A DNA stretch of 64,000 nt from Fusobacterium varium. GTDB taxonomy: Bacteria; Fusobacteriota; Fusobacteriia; Fusobacteriales; Fusobacteriaceae. Below the pieces are notes generated by a model, which worked only from the letters and a program-made list of their open reading frames with translations, was not told the DNA's origin and did no database searches. Location of the stretch: contig LR134390.1 in NCBI GenBank assembly GCA_900637705.1, forward strand, positions 372,001-436,000, read 5' to 3'. Below are positions 36,464-45,281 of the stretch, piece after piece (within the stretch, counting starts at the first letter, position 1; each line of letters opens with the position of its first letter). The position numbers and the translations under genes are program-made.

Positions 36464-37669
36464 CTAAAAATTTAATTTATATTTATTAGAAGGTCTTCCT
36501 ATATTTCCTCCTAATAAAGACATATCTGCAAGCTTATTTTTTTCTAATTTTTTTAATATTCTGCTGGCAGTTCTTCTACTAAGCCCAATATATCCAGCTA
36601 ATTCTTCTGCTGTTATCCATATATCTTGTTCATAAATTTTTAAAAGCGTTTCAAAAAGAGTTTTAGAAATATTTAACTTTCTTAGTTTTTCATATATTCC
36701 AAAATCTCTCACATCTTTTTTTCTAAATCCTTTTAAAGCTGTAAATTTTCCTTTTTCAAGAAAATAACAGATTTCTTCCCCATATACTTCACTTTTTTCA
36801 TAAGCTTTTTCTGCATTTAGTCTGGCTTCTGATATATTTTCTCCACAGCCCCAACCTACTATTATTGTACCTATTGTTGAAAAAATTTTTCCTGATAGAT
36901 TTTCTGTGAAATCAATAAAATCTTTCTTTATCATTATTATTTCAATTTCGTTATCCAGTTCATAAATTATTGAATTTTTAATATGCTTTTCTAATATAGG
37001 TTTATAAGTTTTATTAGAATCAAAATGTTTAATTTTTCCAACAATTATTTTTTTATCATCTAATCCAGCTATTTTTATTTTTGATATCATATGTTCTATA
37101 GTATCTTTTATATTATCCTCAGAAGGAAATAAAAATATAAATGGGATTTTTTCTTTTTCAAGTCTTTCTGTTAAATTACTTAATCTAGTAATTGAAAGCT
37201 GTACTTTATCTTCTTTGTGTAAAATACAATGATTATGAAAGATATCTTCATAAAAATTAGGATTTTCAATATTGAATTCAGTAGTAAAAGGTTCATCAGT
37301 ATCAAATATATTTTTAAAATAAAAATCTTTGTTACTTTTATCTATGAAATCAATATATACTTTTGAGAAATTTATATTTGGATTATTTTTCAATATTTTG
37401 AAAAGTATCTGGTAAAGTTCTTCTCTTTTTATCTCCAAAGAATAAATAGGCTTGATTATTTTTTTTAGTTTTCCTTCAAGAAATATCTTTCCCAATTCAC
37501 CACTTGTAAGAAAAACATCAAATTTATGAAAGTTTTTTTTGTAAATATCTACAGTTTCTTCTAAATTTTCATAGATAAAATATTCTACACAATATTTATC
37601 ATTTTCTTTAATTCCTTTTTTTATAAAAGGAATTGAATTTTCAGGAGAAATAACAGCAATTTTTATCAT
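36464..37669 (-). CDS. Winged-helix transcriptional regulator of the AbgB/GltS operon
   Basis: A 401-residue protein not closely recognised as a named family. Residues 330-401 hold a winged helix (LLKIYEQDIWITAEELAGYIGLSRRTASRILKKLEKNKLADM). The middle (about 250-310) has KIFSTIGTIIVGWGCGENISEARLNAEKAYEKSE, resembling the degenerate GGDEF/adenylate-cyclase-like fold of some regulators. The N-terminal 150 residues look like a receiver or ligand-binding fold (IAVISPENSIPFIKKG). It overlaps the symporter gene by four bases and so is translated with it; control of this operon is the obvious guess. Confidence 0.72.
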   Translation of the reverse strand: MIKIAVISPENSIPFIKKGIKENDKYCVEYFIYENLEETVDIYKKNFHKFDVFLTSGELGKIFLEGKLKKIIKPIYSLEIKREELYQILFKILKNNPNINFSKVYIDFIDKSNKDFYFKNIFDTDEPFTTEFNIENPNFYEDIFHNHCILHKEDKVQLSITRLSNLTERLEKEKIPFIFLFPSEDNIKDTIEHMISKIKIAGLDDKKIIVGKIKHFDSNKTYKPILEKHIKNSIIYELDNEIEIIMIKKDFIDFTENLSGKIFSTIGTIIVGWGCGENISEARLNAEKAYEKSEVYGEEICYFLEKGKFTALKGFRKKDVRDFGIYEKLRKLNISKTLFETLLKIYEQDIWITAEELAGYIGLSRRTASRILKKLEKNKLADMSLLGGNIGRPSNKYKLNF

Positions 37670-39036
37670 GAACTTTTTCCTTTTTTATCTAGTCCAACCA
37701 TAATAATGTAGAATATTGCCATAAGTCCAATATTTAGTAATATAGGAATAAGAGGACCATAAGCTAGACTGAGATTAATACATGATACCATAAGAATAGG
37801 TCCTATAAGTGCTGTAAGAGAAAATCCTAAGGAATAATCTCCTAATACAGGTGTAGAAAATTCAGGATCACAAATTCTTAATAAAAGAAGTCCTGTAAGA
37901 AATACTCCTAAACAAGTTCCAAGCATTGCAACTGCTCTTTCAAATGCATAATTTCCTTTAAAATACTTATATGAGAAATATTTTATACACCACCAAGTAG
38001 CTATGAATCCAAGTATCATCATTGCCATTATTGGAATAAAATATGAAAATACAGCTCTTAAAGGAAGGGTAGCAACAGCACTTACAACAGCAAATTCAGT
38101 AAGCATACTTGTTATTTTACTTTTAACTTTAGTATCAACACACCATTCTAACCCTAATTTTTTTATAACTTTCCATACAATAATCATTATCACCATAGCA
38201 AATGCCCATACAGAAAATGAAGAAAGTACAGGAATCTTATATTTTTTTATAATCATGAGAATAATATAAGAAATACCACATACTGAAAATATTATTGCTG
38301 CATGAAAAGCAAGAGCATCAATAGATGATGAAAGCATAGTTTCTCTACCAATACTTCCCTGTTTAGATATATCTGTATAGTATCCTCTTTTCAGTTCCAT
38401 AGGGATATCTGAAGGTTTTTTTAAAAGAGAAGTTTCACCTTTACGGCAAGCCTTATTAATCAAAAATATACCAAAAAGAATTCCACCAATAAGTCCAAAA
38501 GTAGCAGTAGTAGTGGCTATTCCCTGAGCAACAGCCCAGTAATCCATATTCATTTCCTGCAGAGTTCTTCCTATCATTCCAGCTGTTCCATGTCCACCAG
38601 AAAAACCAGCATTGAGCTCAACTCCAAAAGAACCATACAAATCAATATTTAAGAATCTTGTGCATATAAAATTTACAAAATATCCAACAATTTCCTGCAG
38701 AAATGTAGCAATAAAAAGTATCCCACCCATTAATCCTACATCTCTTACAACCCCTTTTCCATTACTGCCTTTAAATTCCAATCCCAGAGGAACAGCAGCA
38801 ACTACAGGAACTATTAATATTCCTGGAAGAAGAGCCATTTCTTTTAACCATGCAGCTGGAAGAGAAAAAGAAAATACTTTTCCTAAAACTTCTGGACCAA
38901 ATATCAACCCAATAAATCCTCCAATGACAGAAGCAGGTATAAAAAGTTCTTGAAATATTTTTACTTTAGATTTAATAAAAACACCAAGAATAAGAAGAAA
39001 ACTTAAAAAACATATTACATAAAATATCTGTTGCAT
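37666..39036 (-). CDS. GltS-like sodium symporter (ESS family)
   Basis: A 456-residue membrane protein with about 11-12 segments. It has ESS-family features: PASVIGGFIGLIFGPEVLG in the first half, FSGGHGTAGMIGRTL in the re-entrant loop near residue 145 (GGHG is characteristic) and a related glycine-rich region in the second half. GltS brings in glutamate with sodium. Here it lies between an aminobenzoyl-glutamate-hydrolase-like gene and a regulator, so an acyl-glutamate or glutamate-like product is possible. AAGGGGG precedes the ATG at 39036. Confidence 0.85.
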   Translation of the reverse strand: MQQIFYVICFLSFLLILGVFIKSKVKIFQELFIPASVIGGFIGLIFGPEVLGKVFSFSLPAAWLKEMALLPGILIVPVVAAVPLGLEFKGSNGKGVVRDVGLMGGILFIATFLQEIVGYFVNFICTRFLNIDLYGSFGVELNAGFSGGHGTAGMIGRTLQEMNMDYWAVAQGIATTTATFGLIGGILFGIFLINKACRKGETSLLKKPSDIPMELKRGYYTDISKQGSIGRETMLSSSIDALAFHAAIIFSVCGISYIILMIIKKYKIPVLSSFSVWAFAMVIMIIVWKVIKKLGLEWCVDTKVKSKITSMLTEFAVVSAVATLPLRAVFSYFIPIMAMMILGFIATWWCIKYFSYKYFKGNYAFERAVAMLGTCLGVFLTGLLLLRICDPEFSTPVLGDYSLGFSLTALIGPILMVSCINLSLAYGPLIPILLNIGLMAIFYIIMVGLDKKGKSS

Positions 39037-39082
39037 ATAACCCCCTTGAAATTTTATAATTCTATTGGCACTTTGTCATATT

Positions 39083-40453
39083 TTAAAGGTGAAACATATT
39101 CCTCATAATTTTCTTCAAATTCTTTTTTATTTTTTCAAAAAGAATTGGATCTTCAAAAATGTCAATAGCAGTCTGTCCCAATACCTGACCAGCATATTTC
39201 ATACCCTTCATTGCAATGCTATTTTTCCCCTGTGCCACCATCTGCCAAGAATGAGATGGAGTACCTAATGCATAACATGCTGTAAATATTTGTCCAGTGG
39301 GCATTTTTTTACTTACATCTCCTACATCTGTAGAGCCTGATAAAAGATAATTGAAATTTTCATCATAAGGAATATTTCCTCTGAAAATATACTCATTTAA
39401 CATCATATCTTTAATATTTTTCCATTCTTTTCCACTGGCTTTTTCTATCCAGCCAAATTCAGAAGTAATTTCTTTTTCAGAAAGAGTGTCTTTAAATTTT
39501 TTAGCATAGGCAATTTCTTCAGTTGAATATTCAATATTTTCAAATTTCTTTAAATTCTTAAACATTATTTTTTCTATTTCTTTATTTCCTTTGTATTCAT
39601 TAGTTCCTCTGTCAAAAACCATTTTCACTTTAGTTTCTGTCATTAAAGCTGCTCCTCTTGCTATATTGCATATTCTTCTGAATATATCTTCAACTTGATT
39701 TAATTTAGGAGCTCTTATGAGATATAAAACTTCAGCATCAGGTTGTACTACATTTGGAGATATTCCTCCAGTATTTGTTACAGCATAATGAAATCTCGCT
39801 TCCTGTATTACATGTTCTCTAAGATAATTAGCTCCTACATTCATCAACTCTACTGCATCAAGAGCACTTCTTCCAAGTTGAGGACTTGCAGCAGCGTGAG
39901 AACCTTTTCCTTCAAATCTGAAATAAACTTGATAATTTGCCAATGTAGCTAATGAAAAAACTCCATTATACGGAAAAGGGTGCCATGTAAGAGCTAAATC
40001 TACTCCTTCAAAAGCTCCGTTTTTCATCATCCATGTTTTTCCTGAGCCTCCTTCTTCAGCAGGGCAACCATAAAAGACAATAGTTCCTTTTAAATTATTT
40101 TCTTTTAAATAATTTTTTACTATTTCAGCACCATAAAGAGCTCCAGCACCTAACAAATGGTGCCCACACCCATGACCATTTATTTCTTGTTTTCCTTTTT
40201 CCTTATGTGTAGAATCTTCTGCTTGAGAAAGTCCTTGGAGAGCATCATATTCTCCAAGTATGGCTATTACAGGGTGACCTTCACCATAAGTTGCTTTAAA
40301 AGCAGTTTCTAATCCACCTATTCCCATTTCCACTTGAAAGCCAGCTTCTCTGGCATATTCAGCCAATTCTTCTGCTGATTTATATTCTTTAAATCTTATT
40401 TCAGCATATTCCCAAATATTTTTTGCAACCTCTTCAATAGTTTTTTTACTCAT
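39083..40453 (-). CDS. M20-family aminoacylase, AbgB-like
   Basis: A 456-residue metallo-amidohydrolase like p-aminobenzoyl-glutamate hydrolase subunit B. It shows GEYDAL and NGHGCGHHLLGAGALYGAEIV (metal ligand cysteine/histidines), PAEEGGSGKTWMMKNGAFEGVDLALTWHPF, the lid domain with GKGSHAAASP, and NTGGISPNVVQPDAEV. AbgB pairs with AbgA in E. coli; no AbgA gene is seen, and related single-subunit enzymes exist. It would release glutamate or another amino acid from an amide. It is the first gene of the operon, 46 bases before the GltS-like symporter. Confidence 0.88.
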   Translation of the reverse strand: MSKKTIEEVAKNIWEYAEIRFKEYKSAEELAEYAREAGFQVEMGIGGLETAFKATYGEGHPVIAILGEYDALQGLSQAEDSTHKEKGKQEINGHGCGHHLLGAGALYGAEIVKNYLKENNLKGTIVFYGCPAEEGGSGKTWMMKNGAFEGVDLALTWHPFPYNGVFSLATLANYQVYFRFEGKGSHAAASPQLGRSALDAVELMNVGANYLREHVIQEARFHYAVTNTGGISPNVVQPDAEVLYLIRAPKLNQVEDIFRRICNIARGAALMTETKVKMVFDRGTNEYKGNKEIEKIMFKNLKKFENIEYSTEEIAYAKKFKDTLSEKEITSEFGWIEKASGKEWKNIKDMMLNEYIFRGNIPYDENFNYLLSGSTDVGDVSKKMPTGQIFTACYALGTPSHSWQMVAQGKNSIAMKGMKYAGQVLGQTAIDIFEDPILFEKIKKNLKKIMRNMFHL

Positions 40454-40480
40454 TTATACCCCTCCATCTTTTTTTTGGAC

Positions 40481-40548
40481 ATTGTTTTGGTCAAAATAAT
40501 ATTTATTCTATTTCAAAAGAAGTATACTATATTTTTTCTTATTGTCAA
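40481..40548 (-). promoter_or_regulatory. Promoter and operator-like palindrome of the AbgB operon
   Basis: Minus-strand TTGACA (40543-40548), 16-base spacer, TATACT (40521-40526). Just downstream ATTGTTTTG-GT-CAAAATAAT (40481-40500, one mismatch) is an inverted repeat in the early transcribed region, a place where a repressor would block initiation. Confidence 0.75.
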
Positions 40549-40643
40549 TTATATTATTTTAATTAAAAGAATATAACAAGTATATTTTTATTTTAATAAT
40601 TATATTTTTGAGATATTCATTTTCTTGTTAGTAATGACTTTTT

Positions 40644-40671
40644 TTGAATTATTCCAAAAATATGGTATAAT
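40644..40671 (+). promoter_or_regulatory. Promoter of the hypothetical/Crp pair
   Basis: TTGAAT (40644-40649), 16-base spacer, TATAAT (40666-40671) with an upstream TG giving an extended -10. About 30 bases before the ATG at 40701. Confidence 0.7.
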
Positions 40672-40700
40672 GTAAAATAAAATTAAGGGGGCTAGAACAA

Positions 40701-41072
40701 ATGAGCAACAGAAGAGTATACTATGAACAGAAAAAAAATAGATTAAAAGAACTTATGATAGTGCTTCATTCTGCTATAATAAAATCCCCTTATATAATCT
40801 CTTTAAAAGGAACAGAAATAAACTTGAGTATAGCTTATGGAGTATGTTTGAAATTTATAAAAAATATATTAAAAGAAAATGATGAAGTAGATTATGTAAA
40901 AGTGGAAGACATAATGGATTTTATAAAAAGAACAGTATTATATCCTATGACAGATAAAACTGGCATAGATGGAAATAAATTTGATATGGTAATGAAAGAG
41001 ATTGAAACTATTTTAAGAAATTGTAAATATATATCTGAATTTGACAAGAAGCAAATTAGGAGGGAAAAATGA
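40701..41072 (+). CDS. Conserved-looking hypothetical protein, 123 residues
   Basis: An ATG after AAGGGGG opens a soluble, helix-rich basic protein (MSNRRVYYEQKKNRLKELM...), with no signal peptide, membrane segment or motif that I recognise. It overlaps the start of the Crp-type regulator by four bases (ATGA), so the two are translated together. It may modulate the regulator or take part in the same stress response; nothing in the sequence shows which. Confidence 0.7.
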   Translation: MSNRRVYYEQKKNRLKELMIVLHSAIIKSPYIISLKGTEINLSIAYGVCLKFIKNILKENDEVDYVKVEDIMDFIKRTVLYPMTDKTGIDGNKFDMVMKEIETILRNCKYISEFDKKQIRREK

Positions 41073-41739
41073 TTAATTCAGAAAATGAAAATTTTTTTTC
41101 TGAGTCATTTCCATTTTGGAATGAACTTTCTTCTGATGAAAAAAGGCTTATAAAAAATAATACAAAATTAAAATTATATAAAGCAGGTTCTATTATACAT
41201 GATTCAACAGAGTGTACAGGAGTTCTTTTAATAAAAAAAGGAGAGTTGAGAGTGTATATACTTTCTCCAGAAGGAAGAGAGGTTACTTTATATAGGCTTA
41301 GTGAAAAGGAAACATGTCTTTTAACTGCATCTTGTATATTAAAAAATATTACCTTCAGTATAATGGTAGATGCTGAGGTAGACAGTGAAGTATTTCTTAT
41401 AAGTTCATCTGCATTTAAAGAGTTGAAAAATAAAAATATAAAAGTGGAGAGTTTTATAAATGATATAATGAATTGCCATTTTTCTGAAACCATGTGGGCG
41501 ATGGAGCAGATACTTTTTACAAGCTTTGACAAAAGACTGGCTTTTTTCTTTTAGAACAAAGCAGGGAGAAAGAAAGCGATATTCTCAATTTTACTCATGA
41601 GTACATTGCTAAAAATTTAGGGAGTGCAAGGGAAGTTGTATCACGCATGCTTAAATATTTTCAAAAAGAAGGAATAGTTTCTCTATCAAGAGGAAGTATT
41701 ATTATAAAAGATAAAAAGAAACTTGAAGCATTGAAATAA
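41069..41739 (+). CDS. Crp/Fnr-family regulator (frame broken at 41542-41547)
   Basis: AGGAGGG precedes the ATG overlapping the hypothetical gene. The cyclic-nucleotide-type beta barrel (KLYKAGSIIHDSTECTGVLLIKKGELRVYILSPEGREVTLYRLSEKETCLLTASCIL) is followed by the dimer helix and, after one base is added to the T6 run at 41542-41547, an HTH (FTHEYIAKNLGSAREVVSRMLKYFQKEGIVSLSRG). Restored length 223 residues is typical. The SxREVVSRxL recognition helix is like redox/Fnr-type members; a lone Cys in ECTGVL and in CLLTASC are seen but no Fnr cluster. The target operon is unknown. Confidence 0.87.
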
Positions 41740-41764
41740 AAAAGGAGGTTAAAAACCTCCTTTT
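41740..41764. terminator. Bidirectional terminator between crp-type gene and trxA
   Basis: AAAAGGAGGTT (41740-41750) and AACCTCCTTTT (41754-41764) form a perfect 11-base stem around a three-base loop. Confidence 0.9.
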
Positions 41765-41771
41765 AGTTATA

Positions 41772-42086
41772 TTATCTTTTTCCTAATTCTATAACTTGAT
41801 CTTTTGATATAAGTCCTACAGATTTTTCAACTGGTTGTCCATTTTTGAAAAGTAATAATGTAGGAATACTCATTACTCTAAATTGAGCAGCTAATTCTTC
41901 TTGCTCATCTATATTTATTTTAGCTATCTTTACTCCTGGAGCTAATTCACTTTCTACTTCTTCAAGGATAGGTCCTAAAGCTTTACATGGTCCACACCAA
42001 TCAGCCCAGAAATCAACTAATACAGGTACATCTGATTTTAAAACCTCTTTATCAAAATTTTCTTTTGTTATATGTAAAATCGCCAT
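41772..42086 (-). CDS. trxA: Thioredoxin
   Basis: A 104-residue thioredoxin with the active-site pair Cys31/Cys34 in FWADWCGPCKALGP, the conserved cis-proline in MSIPTLLLFKNGQPVEK and the closing GLISKDQVIEL helix. It reduces protein disulfides in the cytoplasm. AGGAGGAAATG places the ATG at 42086. It is transcribed alone, divergent from the hydroxyacid dehydrogenase. Confidence 0.97.
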   Translation of the reverse strand: MAILHITKENFDKEVLKSDVPVLVDFWADWCGPCKALGPILEEVESELAPGVKIAKINIDEQEELAAQFRVMSIPTLLLFKNGQPVEKSVGLISKDQVIELGKR

Positions 42087-42130
42087 ATCATTTCCTCCTT
42101 TAAATATATTTTATTCTTATTTATGTTTTT

Positions 42131-42159
42131 ATTATACACTATATTTTAAATTTTGTCTG
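42131..42159 (-). promoter_or_regulatory. Promoter of trxA
   Basis: Minus-strand CAGACA (42154-42159), 17-base spacer, TATAAT (42131-42136). Confidence 0.6.
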
Positions 42160-42197
42160 TGACTAAATCACATTAAATCAAAATAAAAAATAAATAT

Positions 42198-42226
42198 TTG
42201 AATTTTTTACAGTAATAGGATATAAA
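42198..42226 (+). promoter_or_regulatory. Promoter of the hydroxyacid dehydrogenase gene
   Basis: TTGAAT (42198-42203), 17-base spacer, TATAAA (42221-42226), 31 bases before the ATG. Confidence 0.65.
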
Positions 42227-42257
42227 TTAATAATCAGAACTTTTTAAGGAGGTAATT

Positions 42258-43202
42258 ATGAAAATCGTTATTTTAGATGGATATACAGAAAATCCTGGTG
42301 ATCTTTCTTGGGATATGTTCAAAAAGCTTGGAGATGTAGCAATATATGATAGAACACCAGAGGAAGAAGTGTTAAAAAGGATTGGGAATGCAGAAATAGT
42401 TATTACAAATAAGGTTCCTTTTGATAGAGAGAGAATGCTTCAACTTCCTAATTTGAAACATATAGCAGTAACAGCAGCAGGGTATAACACTATAGATGTA
42501 GAGGCAGCAAAAGAATTGGGAATAATAGTTACTAATACTCCTAATTATGGTTCAAGTGGTGTAGCGCAAATGACATTTGCACATATACTTGAAATAACTA
42601 ATAATGTAGCTCTTCACAGTGATTCAGTAAAAAAAGGAGAATGGTCTAATAATATTGAATGGTGTTACTGGCATAAGCCTATTATTGGATTAAAAGGGAA
42701 GAGAATAGGAATAATAGGATATGGAAATATAGGAAAAGAGGTAGGAAATATAGCTAAAGCTTTTGGAATGGATATAGCTGTATATGATAAAAATAATCAT
42801 TCAGATGTAATAAATTTATCTCTTGATGAGATTTTTAAGACATCGGATATAATTGCACTACATTGTCCTCTTTTACCAGAAACAAAAAATATAATATGCA
42901 AAGAGAATATAGAAAAAATGAAAGATGGAGTAATAATAATTAATACATCAAGAGGACCATTAGTTAATGGGGAAGATCTAACAGAAGCTGTTAAAAATGG
43001 AAAAGTATATGCAGCAGGAGTAGATGTTTTGAGCAGTGAACCACCTGCTTTAAATGACCCAATGACAAACTGTGAAAATGTAAATGTAACTCCACACATA
43101 GCATGGGCAGCTATAGAATCAAGACAAAATATAATGGATATCTGTTTTGATAATTTAAAATCATATTTAGAAGGGAATCCAAAGAATGTTGTAAATAAGT
43201 AA
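42258..43202 (+). CDS. D-2-hydroxyacid dehydrogenase (hydroxypyruvate reductase/glycerate dehydrogenase type)
   Basis: A 314-residue NAD(H)-dependent enzyme. The substrate domain has AVTAAGYNTIDVEAA; the Rossmann domain has GKRIGIIGYGNIGKEVGNIAKAFGMDIAVYD. The catalytic triad is Arg in INTSRGPLVNGEDL, Glu in DVLSSEPP and His in VTPHIAWA. The W-residue in PHIAWA and overall form resemble glycerate dehydrogenase HprA, which interconverts glycerate and hydroxypyruvate, though lactate or other D-hydroxyacids are possible. AAGGAGG sets the start. Transcribed alone. Confidence 0.92.
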   Translation: MKIVILDGYTENPGDLSWDMFKKLGDVAIYDRTPEEEVLKRIGNAEIVITNKVPFDRERMLQLPNLKHIAVTAAGYNTIDVEAAKELGIIVTNTPNYGSSGVAQMTFAHILEITNNVALHSDSVKKGEWSNNIEWCYWHKPIIGLKGKRIGIIGYGNIGKEVGNIAKAFGMDIAVYDKNNHSDVINLSLDEIFKTSDIIALHCPLLPETKNIICKENIEKMKDGVIIINTSRGPLVNGEDLTEAVKNGKVYAAGVDVLSSEPPALNDPMTNCENVNVTPHIAWAAIESRQNIMDICFDNLKSYLEGNPKNVVNK

Positions 43203-43206
43203 TATA

Positions 43207-43251
43207 AAAAGAGGATAGGGAGAAATTAATCTAATCTTCATATCCTCTTTT
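43207..43251. terminator. Bidirectional terminator
   Basis: AAAAGAGGATA (43207-43217) pairs with TATCCTCTTTT (43241-43251), between the dehydrogenase and the convergent TetR gene. Confidence 0.85.
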
Positions 43252-43259
43252 ATATTAAA

Positions 43260-43832
43260 TTAATTTTTTTTATTGTAATCTCTTAATCTTTTATACAGCA
43301 TAGTTGCTGCTCCCTCTACCAGTCTTTCTTTTATAAAGTCATCTGACACATCTTTAAAATAGTTAGTAGCTATTAATGTAGAAAAACCATGAGCATACAT
43401 CCAGCAGTCAAGGAAAAGTTTTGTTTTAAACTCTTCATCAAGTTTGTCAAACCTACTATCTTTAGACATCTCAACTTTTATCAAATCTCTAAATTCTCTT
43501 ACAAGTCCACTGTATGAAGTGTCTTTAAGGAAAATAGTATGAAAAAGCTGTTTTTCCTCTCTTGCAAACATACATACACCTATTCCTATGTTAAGAAATA
43601 TATATTCTGTGGTAGGTTTTTTTACATATTCCATGAATACATCTTTAGCTTTATTTATTAAATCTTTTTTTAATATGTCCAATGAAGTATAAAAACTGTA
43701 TATTGGGGCTGGAGAGGAATTCAGAGATTTTGCCAGATTTCTAGCAGTTATAGCTTCCAATCCATTCTGCTTAAACACCTCAAAGGCTTTCTTAAATATT
43801 TGTTCTTTTGTAAATATGGCTTTTTTAGGCAC
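43260..43832 (-). CDS. TetR-family transcriptional regulator
   Basis: GTG start at 43830-43832 behind GGAGGAATACA. The 190-residue protein has the TetR HTH (FTKEQIFKKAFEVFKQNGLEAITARNLAKSLNSSPAPIYSFYTSLDILKKDLI) and a helical ligand domain, unusual in having a long C-terminal helix pair. It follows the outer-membrane protein by 21 bases in the same direction and likely represses that operon through the palindrome at 45205-45220. Confidence 0.9.
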   Translation of the reverse strand: MPKKAIFTKEQIFKKAFEVFKQNGLEAITARNLAKSLNSSPAPIYSFYTSLDILKKDLINKAKDVFMEYVKKPTTEYIFLNIGIGVCMFAREEKQLFHTIFLKDTSYSGLVREFRDLIKVEMSKDSRFDKLDEEFKTKLFLDCWMYAHGFSTLIATNYFKDVSDDFIKERLVEGAATMLYKRLRDYNKKN

Positions 43833-43853
43833 TGTATTCCTCCTCCATCTTAA

Positions 43854-45181
43854 TTAAAATTTCTTAGTAAATCCTAATCCAACTGCACTTATGCTCTTAT
43901 CATATTTTTGCTCAACTATTTGTGTTTTTCCAGGATATTTTTCCACATAGTTACCAGTTTTTCCATCATAGAAGAAGTGAGAAACTGTAGCCACCCATTC
44001 CATAGTATCATTTGGTTTATATTTTAATCCTGTACCTACCATAATAGAATTCAGAGCATATTCTATATCATCATATGAATTTTTCTTAGCTCCAGTATCA
44101 GCATAGTTGATACTTCCTATCCAAGTCCATTTATCAGTCAGTTTATACTCTGTTCCAACTGCAATTTCCCAACCATTATCATATTCAGGTTCAAAATGTT
44201 TAGAACCAAGTTTTTCAAGAATTCCACTTCCTTTAGTTTTATCCATTTTAGCATCTTTGTTAAAATAATAGTTTCCACTTAGAGCCATAGTCCATCTGTC
44301 AGTTACTTTATATGAAGCCCCAGCTGCTAATATAGCTGGTAAATCTCTTCTATATTTAACACCTGGCTCATATTCTGGATAAAAATCAGAAAATCCTAAT
44401 TCATGACTTCCCATAGGGCCAAGATTTATAGAAGCTTTTTTTCACTGCCAGAAGCTTTAAAATTCATTTTAACTCTTGAATCGTATCTCAGAGCCAGATT
44501 TAATCTGTCAGAAGCTTTATAGTTAAATCCAATCTGTCCTCCAAATCCCCAGGCAGTTCTTTCAGAATCTATTTTGGCATGGAGTTCTCCAATAGAAGGA
44601 GTACTGACATTTAGATCTCCTTTAAGATTTCTCATTCCTACTACAGCTCTTGCAGCTATTGACATAGAAAGTTTATCATTAATCATCCATGCTCTTCCTA
44701 AAGTATTTTGTACATACATATTAGTACCTTCAGCAGAAGATCCCATATCTTTAGCGCCAGTTATATTAAGTCCTGCTAAAATATCAGGAACTACAGCTAT
44801 TCCTGCAACTCCATCTTTATACTCAAGATCTCCACCTCCACCTATTGCACCAAATGTCCAGAATATAGCTCTCTCATCTCTTACACTATATAGTGCAAAG
44901 TTTGGAATAGGTTGGAATAAATCAGCCTCATATTTTTTTCCTTTATATTTCATTTCTTCAGTACCAAATGCAATCTGCATTCCACCATGAAAATATGTCC
45001 CTCTTTCTAATTGCATAAGTCCAGCAGGGTTATAATAAACTGAAACATTATTTATCATACCGTTTTGTGCTTGGTTACCTAAATATTCAGGGGTGTAAGT
45101 CTGAATATGGTCGATTGATGCACCATAAGCTCCTGTTCCTAATACAGCAGTAAGTGCAAGTATACCTAATTTTTTTTTCAT
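43854..45181 (-). CDS. FadL/OmpP1-like outer-membrane transport protein (frame broken at 44436-44442)
   Basis: The ATG at 45179-45181 after GGGAGGA gives a signal peptide (KKKLGILALTAVLGTGAYGA), then the FadL-type N terminus with YLGNQAQNGMINNVSVYYNPAGLMQLERGTYFHGGMQIA (NPAG motif). Amphipathic beta strands such as GRAWMINDKLSMSIAARAVVG continue to a C-terminal GLGFTKKF, ending with Phe as outer-membrane barrels do. One base added to the T7 run at 44436-44442 joins two frames (SEKKASINLGPMGSHELG); restored length about 442. These barrels pass long-chain fatty acids or other hydrophobic compounds. A TetR gene follows. Confidence 0.87.
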
Positions 45182-45204
45182 TTTTCCTCCCGCGAATTTT
45201 GTAA

Positions 45205-45220
45205 TATTACATATGTAATA
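45205..45220. promoter_or_regulatory. Operator-like palindrome before the FadL-like gene
   Basis: TATTACATATGTAATA is a perfect 16-base palindrome, extended to 22 bases with one mismatch. It lies 24 bases before the ATG and overlaps the presumed -10 (minus-strand TATATT). TetR at the end of the operon is the likely binder. Confidence 0.65.
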
Positions 45221-45243
45221 TAACACTAGTTAGTTAAAATAAA

Positions 45244-45281
45244 ATGAATAAAGCATTAAAATTTTTTAATGCTTTATTCAT
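45244..45281 (-). terminator. Terminator of the fbp operon
   Basis: ATGAATAAAGCATTAAAA (45244-45261) pairs perfectly with 45264-45281, an 18-base stem with a TT loop, followed by T-rich sequence on the minus strand. The stem overlaps the fbp stop codon. Confidence 0.9.
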
